Source: Thermoleophilia bacterium
GTDB lineage: Bacteria; Actinomycetota; Thermoleophilia; Gaiellales; JAICJC01
Reading direction: 5' to 3'
DNA length: 33,372 bases
Assembly: GCA_025928435.1 (NCBI GenBank)
Contig: JAICJM010000017.1
Coordinates: 1 to 33,372 of the forward strand
Numbering within the stretch: position 1 is the stretch's first letter; the number at the start of each line of letters is the position of its first letter. A program made the translations under genes and the position numbers. Shown one piece after another: positions 7,511-14,674 of the stretch. Under the pieces are notes generated by a model. The model was not told the origin of the DNA, did not search any database, and worked only from the letters and a program-made list of their open reading frames with translations.

Positions 7511-8651
7511 GGACGTGCACGTACCCCTCCGCCGCCGGCCCCATGCCGACCGACCCCTCGCTGGCGTCCGCCGCGCGGGCAGCGATGGCCGCCGGCCCGT
7601 GCCGATCCGCGAGCGTGCGCTGCTCCCCCGGCTCGTCCCGCGCGGCCAGAGCGCGCACATGATCGAACGCGGGCGGAGCGGCATGGCGGGCGACTCGCTC
7701 GAGCACCTCGGCGACCGCGACCCGCACGGGCACCGTCCCGTCGCCGTCGAGCTCGATCAGCTCGGCCTCCATCCCGAACCGCATCGCCCTCCAGCGGTTC
7801 GCCTGGATGCGCATCGTGTCGGGGGCGGGCAGGCGCTCGCCGCCGTCGAGGCGCGCGCACAGGTCGGCGACGATCGCGTGGGCCAGGGCGACCAGCCCAT
7901 GCGTGTCGTCGAGCGAGCCCTGCGTGTCCGGCGCGCGCATCTCGATCGTGCCGTGGCGGAGGTTGGGGCGGCACTCCCACCACAGCTGGGCCGGGTCGGG
8001 GATCCCGCCCGTCCGCCGGCCCCACTCGAGCAGCTCCTCCAGGGCCGCCCAGGACGGCAACGGCGGTCCGACGCCCTGGTGCGGCAGCGCGTCGGCCAGC
8101 ATCGGCCGGACGGTGGCGAGGCCGCTGTCCTCTCCGCCGACGAACGGCGCGTTGGCCGCGAGGGCGGTGAAGAGTGGCGCGTACCCGCGCATCGCGTTGT
8201 AGACGGCGAGCGCCCGGTCGGCGCCGGCGACGCCCACGTGGACGTGCAGGCCGCTCGCGAGCGCACCGAGGCGCGCGCCGATCCGGTGCTGCTCGACGAT
8301 CGCCGCGTACCGCTCGCCGGGGTGGAAGTCGCGGGCCGGAAGCGCCAGCGGATGGGTGCCGAGGCCGGCGACCCGCAGCCGCCCCGCGAGTACCTCGACG
8401 AGCCGAGTGCGCGCGGCACGCAGGTCGCCCATCGCGTCCGCGGGCGACTCGCCCGCGCCGCTGACGAGCTCGACCTGGGCCGACCACAGCTCCGGGTGCG
8501 CCCACGACTCGCCGATCTCCGCCAGCACCCACTCCGATGCCGGCGCCGGCGCGAGCGTGGCGGGGTCGAGCAGCAGGAGCTCCTCCTCCGCCCCGACGGT
8601 CAGGTCGGAGGCGGCGTCGAAGGCGCGGCGGTGGGGGCTACTGGTCGGCAC
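7503..8651 (-). CDS. Carboxylate-amine ligase, GCS2/YbdK family
   Basis: This protein of about 382 residues belongs to the glutamate-cysteine ligase 2 superfamily, whose members join a gamma- or alpha-carboxylate to an amine using ATP. Visible family blocks are the N-terminal VGAEEELLLLDP (Glu residues for metal-ATP), the GLHVHVG strand, NAPFVGGEDSGLATVRP, and RPNLRHGTIEMRAPDTQ near the C-terminus. YbdK has weak gamma-glutamylcysteine ligase activity, but most members have no known substrate. I chose GTG 8651, which has GGGGGTAGGG nine bases upstream and fits the usual N-terminus; ATG 8684 is possible but has no ribosome site. It is first in the five-gene minus-strand operon, and its stop overlaps the CDGSH start. 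It diverges from the iron enzyme gene at 8716, so the two units share a short promoter region. Confidence 0.87.
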   Translation of the reverse strand: MPTSSPHRRAFDAASDLTVGAEEELLLLDPATLAPAPASEWVLAEIGESWAHPELWSAQVELVSGAGESPADAMGDLRAARTRLVEVLAGRLRVAGLGTHPLALPARDFHPGERYAAIVEQHRIGARLGALASGLHVHVGVAGADRALAVYNAMRGYAPLFTALAANAPFVGGEDSGLATVRPMLADALPHQGVGPPLPSWAALEELLEWGRRTGGIPDPAQLWWECRPNLRHGTIEMRAPDTQGSLDDTHGLVALAHAIVADLCARLDGGERLPAPDTMRIQANRWRAMRFGMEAELIELDGDGTVPVRVAVAEVLERVARHAAPPAFDHVRALAARDEPGEQRTLADRHGPAAIAARAADASEGSVGMGPAAEGYVHVHG

Positions 8652-8715
8652 GTGCGCCCGCCCTACCCCCGTCAACACCGGCATAAACCGCAGTCGGCTC
8701 GGGTATCTCGAACGG

Positions 8716-9744
8716 ATGGCAGAGGCGACCGTCGCGCCCGTGCAGAGCCGGGCCGTCACGGCGTTCCCGGGGTTGCCCGCACCGCGGGGTCCGGTGAGCG
8801 CGGCCGTCGTGGGGGCGCTTGCCGGCCGGCCGGGGCCGGTGTCTGTGCCAACGTTCTCGGGCGACGATCCTCTGGCCGACGACGACCTCCAGCTCGCCCT
8901 GTACGTCTGCTACGAGCTCCACTACCGCTCGTTCGCAGGGGTGGACGAACGCTGGGAGTGGGATCCGGGCCTGCTCGCGGCCCGGGCCGAGCTCGAGGCG
9001 ATCTTCGAGGCGGCGCTGCGGCGCGCCGTGGCGGTTGCGCCGGCCGCGCCGGAGGCCGTCGAGGCCGGGCTGCGGCGGATGGTCGCCGCCGACGACGGCC
9101 CGCCGCTCGCGCGGACGCTCGAGTGCGACGCGAGCCTGGAGCAGTTCCGGGAGTTCATGACCCACCGCTCCGCGTACCAGCTGAAGGAGGCCGACCCGCA
9201 CTCCTGGGCGGTGCCGCGGCTGGCCGGGCGGGCGAAGGAGGCGCTGGTCGAGGTGCAGGCCGACGAGTACGGCGGCGGCCGCCCGGGCCGCATGCACGCC
9301 TCGCTCTTCGCGGCGTCGATGCGCGCGGTCGGGCTCGACGACGCGTACGGCGTCTATCTGGACGAGATTCCCGGGACGACGCTTGCCACCGTGAACGTCA
9401 TGTCGCTCATGGGGCTGCACCGGCGCCTGCGGGGCGGGATCGTCGGCCACCTGGCCGTCTTCGAGATGACCTCGCCGGAGCCCAACCGCCGGTACGGCAA
9501 CGGCCTGCGGCGGCTCGGGCTCGGGCGCGAGGCGACCGACTTCTTCGACGAGCACGTCGAGGCCGACGCGGTGCACGAGGCGGTCGCGGCGCACGACCTG
9601 GCGCAGGGGCTCGCGCTCGCCGAGCCCGGGCTGGTCGACGACATCCTCTTCGGCGCGGCCGCCCTCCTGCATCTCGAGGCCCGCTTCGCCGGCCACCTGC
9701 TCGGCCGGTGGGCGGCCGGCGAGCCGTCGCTCCGTCCGTGCTGA
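8716..9744 (+). CDS. Iron-containing redox enzyme, heme-oxygenase-like fold
   Basis: The 342-residue protein has the helical heme-oxygenase-like signature of the iron-containing redox enzyme group (HDO superfamily). Candidate iron ligands are visible: EVQADEYGGGRPGRMHASLF (E179, D183/E184, H194), HLAVFEMTS (E250), and FFDEHVEADAVHE with H280, D284 and H287 in the HxxxDxxH arrangement typical of these di-iron oxidases. Characterised HDO enzymes oxidise amino acids, fatty acids or peptide residues with oxygen and often cleave C-C or C-N bonds. The substrate here is unknown. The start ATG at 8716 has almost no leader: GGGTATCTCG at 8701 may be its -10, giving a near-leaderless message. The stop lies within the methyltransferase start (seven-base overlap), so the two are co-translated. 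The divergent partner is the carboxylate-amine ligase operon. Confidence 0.85.
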   Translation: MAEATVAPVQSRAVTAFPGLPAPRGPVSAAVVGALAGRPGPVSVPTFSGDDPLADDDLQLALYVCYELHYRSFAGVDERWEWDPGLLAARAELEAIFEAALRRAVAVAPAAPEAVEAGLRRMVAADDGPPLARTLECDASLEQFREFMTHRSAYQLKEADPHSWAVPRLAGRAKEALVEVQADEYGGGRPGRMHASLFAASMRAVGLDDAYGVYLDEIPGTTLATVNVMSLMGLHRRLRGGIVGHLAVFEMTSPEPNRRYGNGLRRLGLGREATDFFDEHVEADAVHEAVAAHDLAQGLALAEPGLVDDILFGAAALLHLEARFAGHLLGRWAAGEPSLRPC

Positions 9745-10451
9745 CCCGCTTCCGCGACCTGCGGTTGGTCACACCGCCCGGCGTGTTCGTGCCCCGCTCC
9801 GACGCGGGCGTGCTGCTCGACGCGGCGCTCCCGCGCCTGCACGGCGACGTGCTCGACCTCTGCGCCGGGTCGGGCGTGCTGGGGCTGGCGGCCGCGCCGC
9901 ACGCGGCGTCGGTGCTCGCCGTCGAGCTCAGCCGTACCGCGGCCGCGGCCATCCGCGTGAACGCACTGCTCAACCGGCGACGCGTCGAGGTGCGGCGAGG
10001 CGACCTGTTCGCCGCCGTCGGCTCCCGCCGCTTCGACGTGATCCTCACCAACCCGCCGTATGTGCCGACGCCGCCGGGTGCGCGGGCGGTGGTGGGGGCG
10101 CCGGCCTGGGAGGGCGGCCCCCGCGGACGCGATCTCCTCGACCGCATCTGCGCGGGGGCGGCCGCCCACCTGCGCCCCGGCGGCGAGGTGCTGATCGTCC
10201 AGTCCGCGCTGGCCGACGTCGCGCGGACGATCGAGCTGCTGCGCGGCGACGGCCTCGCCACCGACGTCATCGCCGAGCAGCACGGCCCGTACGGAGCCAT
10301 CGCCCTGTCGCGCATGGACTACCTGGAGCGCGAGGGCCTGGTGGCCGATCGTGGTGACCCCGAGCGCGTGGTGGTCGTCCGTGGCCTTCGCACGGCGCTG
10401 GCGTGCGAACCGGCCGTCGCCGCCGCCTCGACGCCCGGGCCCGCCTACTAG
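9738..10451 (+). CDS. HemK/MTQ2-like class I methyltransferase
   Basis: This 237-residue SAM-dependent methyltransferase starts at GTG 9738 inside the end of the preceding gene. Motif I, VLDLCAGSGVLGLAAA (about 38-53), binds SAM, followed by the acidic AVELS (post I). TNPPYVPTPP (about 104-113) is the NPPY catalytic motif of enzymes that methylate a planar amide or amine nitrogen, as in the HemK/PrmC glutamine methylases of release factors. The short N-terminus (no PrmC helical domain) and GRDLLDRICAGAAAHLRPGG resemble the HemK2/MTQ2 branch. The target is unknown: translation factor, or a product of the neighbouring iron enzyme and ligase. The last base pairs overlap the convergent phosphoesterase gene by four (CTAG). 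Confidence 0.87.
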   Translation: MLTRFRDLRLVTPPGVFVPRSDAGVLLDAALPRLHGDVLDLCAGSGVLGLAAAPHAASVLAVELSRTAAAAIRVNALLNRRRVEVRRGDLFAAVGSRRFDVILTNPPYVPTPPGARAVVGAPAWEGGPRGRDLLDRICAGAAAHLRPGGEVLIVQSALADVARTIELLRGDGLATDVIAEQHGPYGAIALSRMDYLEREGLVADRGDPERVVVVRGLRTALACEPAVAAASTPGPAY

Positions 10452-11413
10452 AAGCCCATGCCGGGGCGCATGTCCGTCGCGGTCGCCGCGTTGCCGAGGA
10501 ACGTGGTGACGCCGAGCGCCTCTTCGACCGAGCGCAGCATCGAGTAGTGCGTGTAGAAGGTCGGGTCGGCGACCGGCTGCACGCCGGCCCCGATCGCGAC
10601 CGTCACGACGTGGCACGACGGGTCGGTGTTGGCCGGGTCGGCGCAGTCCTCGCCGGCCGTGCCGCCCTGGCCTTCGTCGAACGTGACCAGGACGAGCGTC
10701 TGGCCGGTCTGGTAGTCCGGTGTGGCCTGGATGGCCTGGATCGTCCCCGAGAGCCAGGTGTCCATCGAGTGCGTGAACCCGTCCGGCGTGCTCGGTCCGG
10801 TGCAGCCGTTCTGCCAGTGGTGGTTGTGGCACTGGTTCGGCGTCAGCCACGTGAAGGCCTCCGTCGGGAGCGCCGTCGCACCCGCGTCGGACTCCGCCAT
10901 CGGCAGGTCGAACCGGAGGCAGTCCGCCGCGACCGCGGGATACCAGAACGCGGGGTCGTGGCCGTGCTTGTAGTGCGCACCCGTGCCGCCGCAGTTCGAG
11001 CCCATCGACTCCTCGAGGTCGTTCCACGAGGACACCTGCTCGTAGATCGACGGGTTCGTGCTCTCCTGGTCGACGCCTGTGACGAAGCCGGACGTCGCCG
11101 CCATGTAGTTCGGCTGGCTGGGATGCGTCTCGTTGTGGAAGTTGGTCGCGAGCGCGCACTGCGAGGCGAGCTGGTTGAGGTAGGGCGCGTTCACGTCGCC
11201 GATCGTGTCGTCGTAGGAGAAGTTCTCCTCCATGATCACGACCACGTGGCTGTAGGTCGCCGGCGGGGCCGGCAGGAGCCCGCACGGGTCGGGCGCGGCG
11301 GCTGCGGCGTCCGGGACGGCCGCCGCGGCGGTTCCCGAGAACGGTCCGAGCGCCGCCGCTCCTGCCAGGAGAAGGAGGCACAACCACCGTGCTCTTCGGA
11401 GAGACTCGCCCAT
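10448..11413 (-). CDS. Secreted phosphoesterase, alkaline-phosphatase-like fold
   Basis: The 321-residue protein begins with a signal peptide (MGESLRRARW, a Leu/Ala core, then SGTAAAA). The mature part matches the phosphoesterase family that includes phospholipase C and AcpA-type acid phosphatases: VVVIMEENFSYDDTIG (the metal-binding EEN block), THPSQPNYMAATSGF, and LVTFDEGQGG near the C-terminus. Cys pairs (NCGGTG, NQCHNHHWQNGC, DCADPANTDPSC) suggest disulfides outside the cell. It should release phosphate from an organic ester or cleave a phospholipid head group; which one cannot be told. It is a single gene with its own promoter and a leader of only about five bases. Its neighbour across the divergent gap is a small membrane protein. 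A PhoX-like phosphatase remnant nearby hints at a phosphate-scavenging locus. Confidence 0.85.
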   Translation of the reverse strand: MGESLRRARWLCLLLLAGAAALGPFSGTAAAAVPDAAAAAPDPCGLLPAPPATYSHVVVIMEENFSYDDTIGDVNAPYLNQLASQCALATNFHNETHPSQPNYMAATSGFVTGVDQESTNPSIYEQVSSWNDLEESMGSNCGGTGAHYKHGHDPAFWYPAVAADCLRFDLPMAESDAGATALPTEAFTWLTPNQCHNHHWQNGCTGPSTPDGFTHSMDTWLSGTIQAIQATPDYQTGQTLVLVTFDEGQGGTAGEDCADPANTDPSCHVVTVAIGAGVQPVADPTFYTHYSMLRSVEEALGVTTFLGNAATATDMRPGMGF

Positions 11414-11424
11414 CGACCGGACAG

Positions 11425-11453
11425 GTTATACGTCGGCGTCCGCCCTCCTGCAA
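11425..11453 (-). promoter_or_regulatory. Sigma-70-type promoter of the phosphoesterase gene
   Basis: On the minus strand TTGCAG (11448-11453) and TATAAC (11425-11430) are separated by exactly 17 bases. The start codon lies 11 bases beyond the -10, so transcription should begin about five bases before the ATG. No Shine-Dalgarno is seen, which fits a near-leaderless message. Confidence 0.6.
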
Positions 11454-11460
11454 CCCCTGC

Positions 11461-11518
11461 GGAAACGTGCTTCGGCGGTGTCTTGTGGAAACGGTCACGA
11501 GTCGTCATCATGGAAACG
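11461..11518 (+). repeat. Three GGAAACG direct repeats in the divergent promoter region
   Basis: GGAAACG begins at 11461, 11487 and 11512, at 26- and 25-base steps, about two and a half helical turns. The last copy overlaps the start of the membrane protein gene at 11510. They lie upstream of the phosphoesterase promoter. They may be binding sites for an unknown regulator, but seven-base repeats can arise by chance. Confidence 0.25.
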
Positions 11519-12040
11519 ATGCTCGACGGCACCGGAGCGATCAGCGCACCGCGAATCGCGGCCGGGCGGCGACGGCAGGATCCACGCCTCCAGGCGCTCC
11601 TGGGATTGGCGGCGGTGCTCGCCGTCCTGGCGGGCGCGGGGTGGGCGGCATCCCGGGCCGGGCCTGACGCCGGGCCGCTGGCGGTCGGGGAGACGGGGAG
11701 CGGCTGGTCGTTCGGCCCGGTCTTGCGCGGCCAGTGGGCCGTGACCACGCTCTTCACGAACCGGCTGGCCGGCATCGCCCCCGCGTTCATCGACTCGGTC
11801 TCGCCGGCGACGAGGCCGCGCATCCCGGGGACGACCATCCTGCCGCTGCGAGGCGCCGTCGTCCGGCCGGGCCGGGAGGCCGCCATCGTGGTCGGCGTCG
11901 CGGCGCGGAGCCTCGGCCGCCGACGGGTCACCGCCTTCACCGTCAGATACCACGTCGGCCGCGTGCACTACGAGGCGACGTTCGGAACGGGCATCGAGAG
12001 GAGCGTGAGCTTGCCCTTGTCGTGGCCGACGGGCGTGTAG
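11510..12040 (+). CDS. Small membrane-anchored protein of unknown function
   Basis: The 176-residue protein starts at METMLDGTG (ATG 11510; ATG 11519 also possible; no good ribosome site). It has a short basic cytoplasmic tail (RIAAGRRRQDPR), one membrane helix (LQALLGLAAVLAVLAGAGWAA, about 27-47) and an extracytoplasmic domain of about 120 residues with alternating hydrophobic strands, ending TVRYHVGRVHYEATFGTGIE. This resembles small beta-sandwich proteins common in actinobacteria, but I cannot name a family. The last 20 or so codons overlap the 3' end of the decayed PhoX-like gene on the other strand by 73 bases. The natural C-terminus may therefore have been altered by whatever event removed the PhoX tail. 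Confidence 0.6.
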   Translation: METMLDGTGAISAPRIAAGRRRQDPRLQALLGLAAVLAVLAGAGWAASRAGPDAGPLAVGETGSGWSFGPVLRGQWAVTTLFTNRLAGIAPAFIDSVSPATRPRIPGTTILPLRGAVVRPGREAAIVVGVAARSLGRRRVTAFTVRYHVGRVHYEATFGTGIERSVSLPLSWPTGV

Positions 12041-13100
12041 CGCCAGATCTGGCCCTCGTCGGCATCGCCCGCCTCGCTGGCGACGAAGTACACGCTGCCC
12101 TTCGACCAGTGGGCGCCCTCGAGGCCCATGAACTGGGCCGCGCCCTCCGCCACGCCCTGCTCGAACACGGCGTCGGGGTGGTCCTCCGCGTCGCGGGGAT
12201 CCGGGTCCGCGATGTCGACCCACTCGCACTCGAGCGTCCGGCCGACCTTCTGGTTCTTGTAGGTGATGTAGCGGGAGCGACCCTCGACGGCGAGCATCTG
12301 CAGCTTGCCGCCGCGGTGGAGCTCTGCCGGGCACGTCGGGGATGTAGCGGTAAAAGCCGTCGGCGGGGTCGCCGTTGTCCTCGGTCATGTAGACGATGCC
12401 GGTGCGCGGGTCGATCGCGCACGCCTCGTGCTCGAACCGGCCCATGGCCGTGATCGGCACGGGATCGACCGGCTCACGGCTCGGGAACGGCACCCGAACA
12501 CGTAGCCGTGCTTCTTCTCGTACCCCTCGCCGGGGCCGACCGTCGACTCCTCGCAGGAGAGCCAGCTGCCCCACGCGTCGGGCCGCCGTTGCAGTTGTTG
12601 TCGGTGCCGTTCAGGACGAGCGCGCTCTCGACGAGGACGCCGAGGCGGGTGTCGAACAGCGAGGTCGTGACGCCGCCCTGCGCGACCCGGTCGTACGCCT
12701 TGCTGGGGCCGAGCGACCGACCGAGGTCATAGCCCTCGTGGTTGCGCAGCAGGCGGACGCGATGGGTCCCCGCGCCGACGCACGTCGTGCCGTCGTGGCA
12801 GGTCGGGGTGAGGATCCCGTCGGACATCGGCGAGCCCGCGGCGCCGAAGGCGGTGACGTGGAACCCGGCCGGCAGTGACATCTCGCCGGTGTGCTGGACA
12901 AGCGGCCCGTAGCCGGGCTTGTGCACGCGCGACACGGCCTCGCGCACACCGGCGGCGAACGCCGTGTCCGCGCCGGTGGCGGCCATCACCTGGGCGCCGA
13001 CCGAGAGGCCGGCGATCGCCCCGGCGCCGCGCAGCAGCGCGCCCTTGCGCGTCAGCTCACGAGGTTCCTGGTGGTCTTCGGGGAGGCGCATACGTGCCAT
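11968..13100 (-). pseudogene. PhoX-like (DUF839) phosphatase, frameshifted and truncated
   Basis: The reading begins at ATG 13100 with GGAAGGAG upstream and a Tat-like signal (LTRKGALLRGAGAIAGLSVG; RK instead of RR). PhoX/DUF839 sequence follows in four pieces. VLNGTDNNCNGGPT then needs a frame change near 12572-12578 to reach WGSWLSCEESTVGPGEGYEK. A second near 12491-12496 reaches VPFPSREPVDPVPITAMGRF and TGIVYMTEDNGDPADGFYRY. A third near 12323-12326 reaches ELHRGGKLQMLAVEGRSRY. The last piece ends at LTLLSMPVPNVAS, where the family normally continues for roughly 100 more residues. PhoX enzymes are calcium/iron phosphatases exported by Tat. Three frameshifts plus a lost C-terminus argue for a dead gene, though indel errors cannot be excluded. 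It follows the GntR gene by six bases. Confidence 0.82.
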
Positions 13101-13106
13101 GGCCTG

Positions 13107-13778
13107 TCACTCCTTCCAGATGGGGAACCGCCCGGTGTGGGTGGACGCCGGGATCGCTCCCAGCAGGGTGGTCTCGGCCTCGAACAGGTGCGCGCGCATC
13201 CGCACGACGGCCAGCTCGCCGTCGCGGGCGACGATCGCGGCGAGCAGCTCGCGATGCTCCTTCGCCACCTGGGCGGGGCGGTCGTAGTGGGGCCGCAGCT
13301 GCACGAGGCAGTAGGCGATCTCTGCGTGGATGGCCGCGTATGTGCGCGCAATCCGCGGGCTGCCGGCCGCCTCGACGAGCGCCCGGTGGAAGCGCATGTC
13401 CTGCTCGACGACCTGATGCCAGCCCGCCGCCGGGCCGAGCGCCTCCATGTCGTCGACCGCGCTGGTGGCCCCGGCCGGCACGTTGCCGACGAGCGCGATC
13501 TCCTCGATCGCGTCGAGCTCGATCATGCGCCGGATACGGAAGACGTCGCTCACGTCGGCGGGCGTCAGCACCGGCACGTGCACGCCCCGGTGGGCCTCGT
13601 GCCGCAGCAGGCCCTCGGACACGAGCTGGCGCAGGGCTGCGCGCAGGGTGTGGCGGGAGACGCCCAGCTCCGCCGACGTCTGCTCCTCCGGCAGGCGTGC
13701 GCCGGGGCCGAGCGCGCCGTCGAGGATCCGCCTGCGGATGATCGATGCCGCGGAGTCGATTGTGGAGGTCCCACCCAC
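13107..13778 (-). CDS. GntR-family transcriptional regulator with FCD domain
   Basis: This protein of about 223 residues has an N-terminal winged helix (ASIIRRRILDGALGPGARLP, then SRHTLRAALRQLVSEGLL as recognition helix) and a C-terminal all-helical FCD effector domain (DVSDVFRIRRMIELDAIEEI through MRAHLFEAETTLLG). The FCD metal-site residues are suggested by DMRFHRALVEAAGS and EHRELLAAI. Such proteins are usually repressors released by a small carboxylate or metabolite. The frame is open to a TTG at 13811, but GTG 13778 leaves a normal family N-terminus and puts the palindrome 13786-13800 just upstream, as for an autoregulated gene. It is followed at six bases by the PhoX-like remnant. The polyamine-type transporter genes end 86 bases upstream on the same strand, so either could be a target. 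Confidence 0.88.
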   Translation of the reverse strand: MGGTSTIDSAASIIRRRILDGALGPGARLPEEQTSAELGVSRHTLRAALRQLVSEGLLRHEAHRGVHVPVLTPADVSDVFRIRRMIELDAIEEIALVGNVPAGATSAVDDMEALGPAAGWHQVVEQDMRFHRALVEAAGSPRIARTYAAIHAEIAYCLVQLRPHYDRPAQVAKEHRELLAAIVARDGELAVVRMRAHLFEAETTLLGAIPASTHTGRFPIWKE

Positions 13779-13785
13779 CGCGGGC

Positions 13786-13800
13786 GATTGTTCCACAATC
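13786..13800. promoter_or_regulatory. Palindromic operator of the GntR-family regulator
   Basis: GATTGT-tcc-ACAATC is a perfect inverted repeat around 13793 containing GT-N3-AC, the core form bound by FadR/FCD-type GntR proteins. A second arm, GATTGTGGA at 13758-13766, is the exact inverse of TCCACAATC at 13792-13800, so a second half-site may exist. It sits eight bases upstream of the preferred regulator start and suggests autoregulation. Confidence 0.55.
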
Positions 13801-13864
13801 CTGTAGCGCAATCAACCCGGCCGCAGGGGAGGGCTTTCCGCCCACTCCGGAGGCCGAGGCGTCG

Positions 13865-14674
13865 TCAGGCGGCCAGGCGCCGCTCGAGCACGCGCCGGCT
13901 GACGTCGGCGGCGACGACGAGCACGAGGGAGAAGGTGACGACGATCGCGCCCAGCGCGATCACCTGCGGCTCGAGCGCGGGCGTGCGCGTACCCGAGTAG
14001 AGGAACACCGGGTAGGTGGGCGCGTTCGGCGGGGCCAGGAACGACGCGATCGCGAACTCGTCGAACGAGATCGTGAAGCAGATGAGCGCGCTCGAGATGA
14101 GCGCCGGGACGATCAGCGGCAGCGTCACGAGCAGGAACGCCCGCACCGTGTCGGCGCCGAGGTCCCGGGCGGCCTCGACGATCGACTCGTCCAGCGTGCG
14201 CAGGCGCGGCACGATCACGAGGATCGAGTACGGGAGCGAAATCACGATGTGGCCCGCCAGCACCGCGGCCAGAGACGCCTGGTAGCCGAGCTGGTGGATC
14301 ACGATCACCATGCCGATCGCGAGCACGATGTATGGCACGACGAGCGGCAGCAGGAGCAGCGTCGTCCACACGGAGCGCAGGAACAGGCGCCGCCCGGTGA
14401 CCGCGATGGCGGCCAGGACGCCGAGGATGCTCGCGGCGACGCCGTTCAGCAGCGCGAGCCACGCGCTGCGCTCGAGCGCGCCGGTCAGGTCGGTGTTCGA
14501 GAACGCCGCGTGGAACCACTTGGTGGTGAAGCCCGAGAGCGGCAGCGTCGGGATGTAGGCGTCGTTGAACGCGAAGATCACGAGGACGACCAGCGGTACG
14601 TACAGGAACACGACCATGAGCCCGAAGTAGCTGCCCAGCACGACCTTGCCGAGCCGGCCGACGGCGGCGTTCAC
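13865..14674 (-). CDS. ABC transporter permease, PotC-like (polyamine type)
   Basis: The 269-residue inner-membrane protein has about six hydrophobic helices, starting YFGLMVVFLYVPLVVLVIFA. The cytoplasmic EAA loop that docks onto the ATPase is clear: SIVEAARDLGADTVRAFLLV. GFTTKWFHAAFSN near the N-terminus is typical of PotC. It should form the translocation channel for spermidine/putrescine or a related cation together with the PotB-like protein. It starts with GTG 14674, and the TGA of the preceding gene overlaps it (GTGA), a sign of translational coupling. It is the last gene of the importer operon; no ATPase follows. The 86 bases to the next gene contain the GntR operator. Confidence 0.9.
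   Translation of the reverse strand: MNAAVGRLGKVVLGSYFGLMVVFLYVPLVVLVIFAFNDAYIPTLPLSGFTTKWFHAAFSNTDLTGALERSAWLALLNGVAASILGVLAAIAVTGRRLFLRSVWTTLLLLPLVVPYIVLAIGMVIVIHQLGYQASLAAVLAGHIVISLPYSILVIVPRLRTLDESIVEAARDLGADTVRAFLLVTLPLIVPALISSALICFTISFDEFAIASFLAPPNAPTYPVFLYSGTRTPALEPQVIALGAIVVTFSLVLVVAADVSRRVLERRLAA

Noticed and set aside
7341..9737. Plus-strand open frame extending far upstream of the methyltransferase.
   Set aside because: It is shadow sequence until the GTG at 9738; family similarity starts only there, and the ligase and CDGSH genes occupy the other strand.
7259..10451. Ribosomal peptide (RiPP) cluster with a hidden precursor peptide.
   Set aside because: The genes are packed with overlaps or gaps of at most 64 bases, leaving no room for a separate precursor. 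The CDGSH protein itself is not precursor-like.
11461..11520. ECF sigma factor promoter (GGAAC-type -35).
   Set aside because: None of the three GGAAACG copies has a CGTC-type -10 at 15-17 bases.
13812..13864. Intrinsic terminator after the PotC-like gene.
   Set aside because: Only a short GGGC/GCCC stem can form and there is no U-run, so the evidence is too weak to list.
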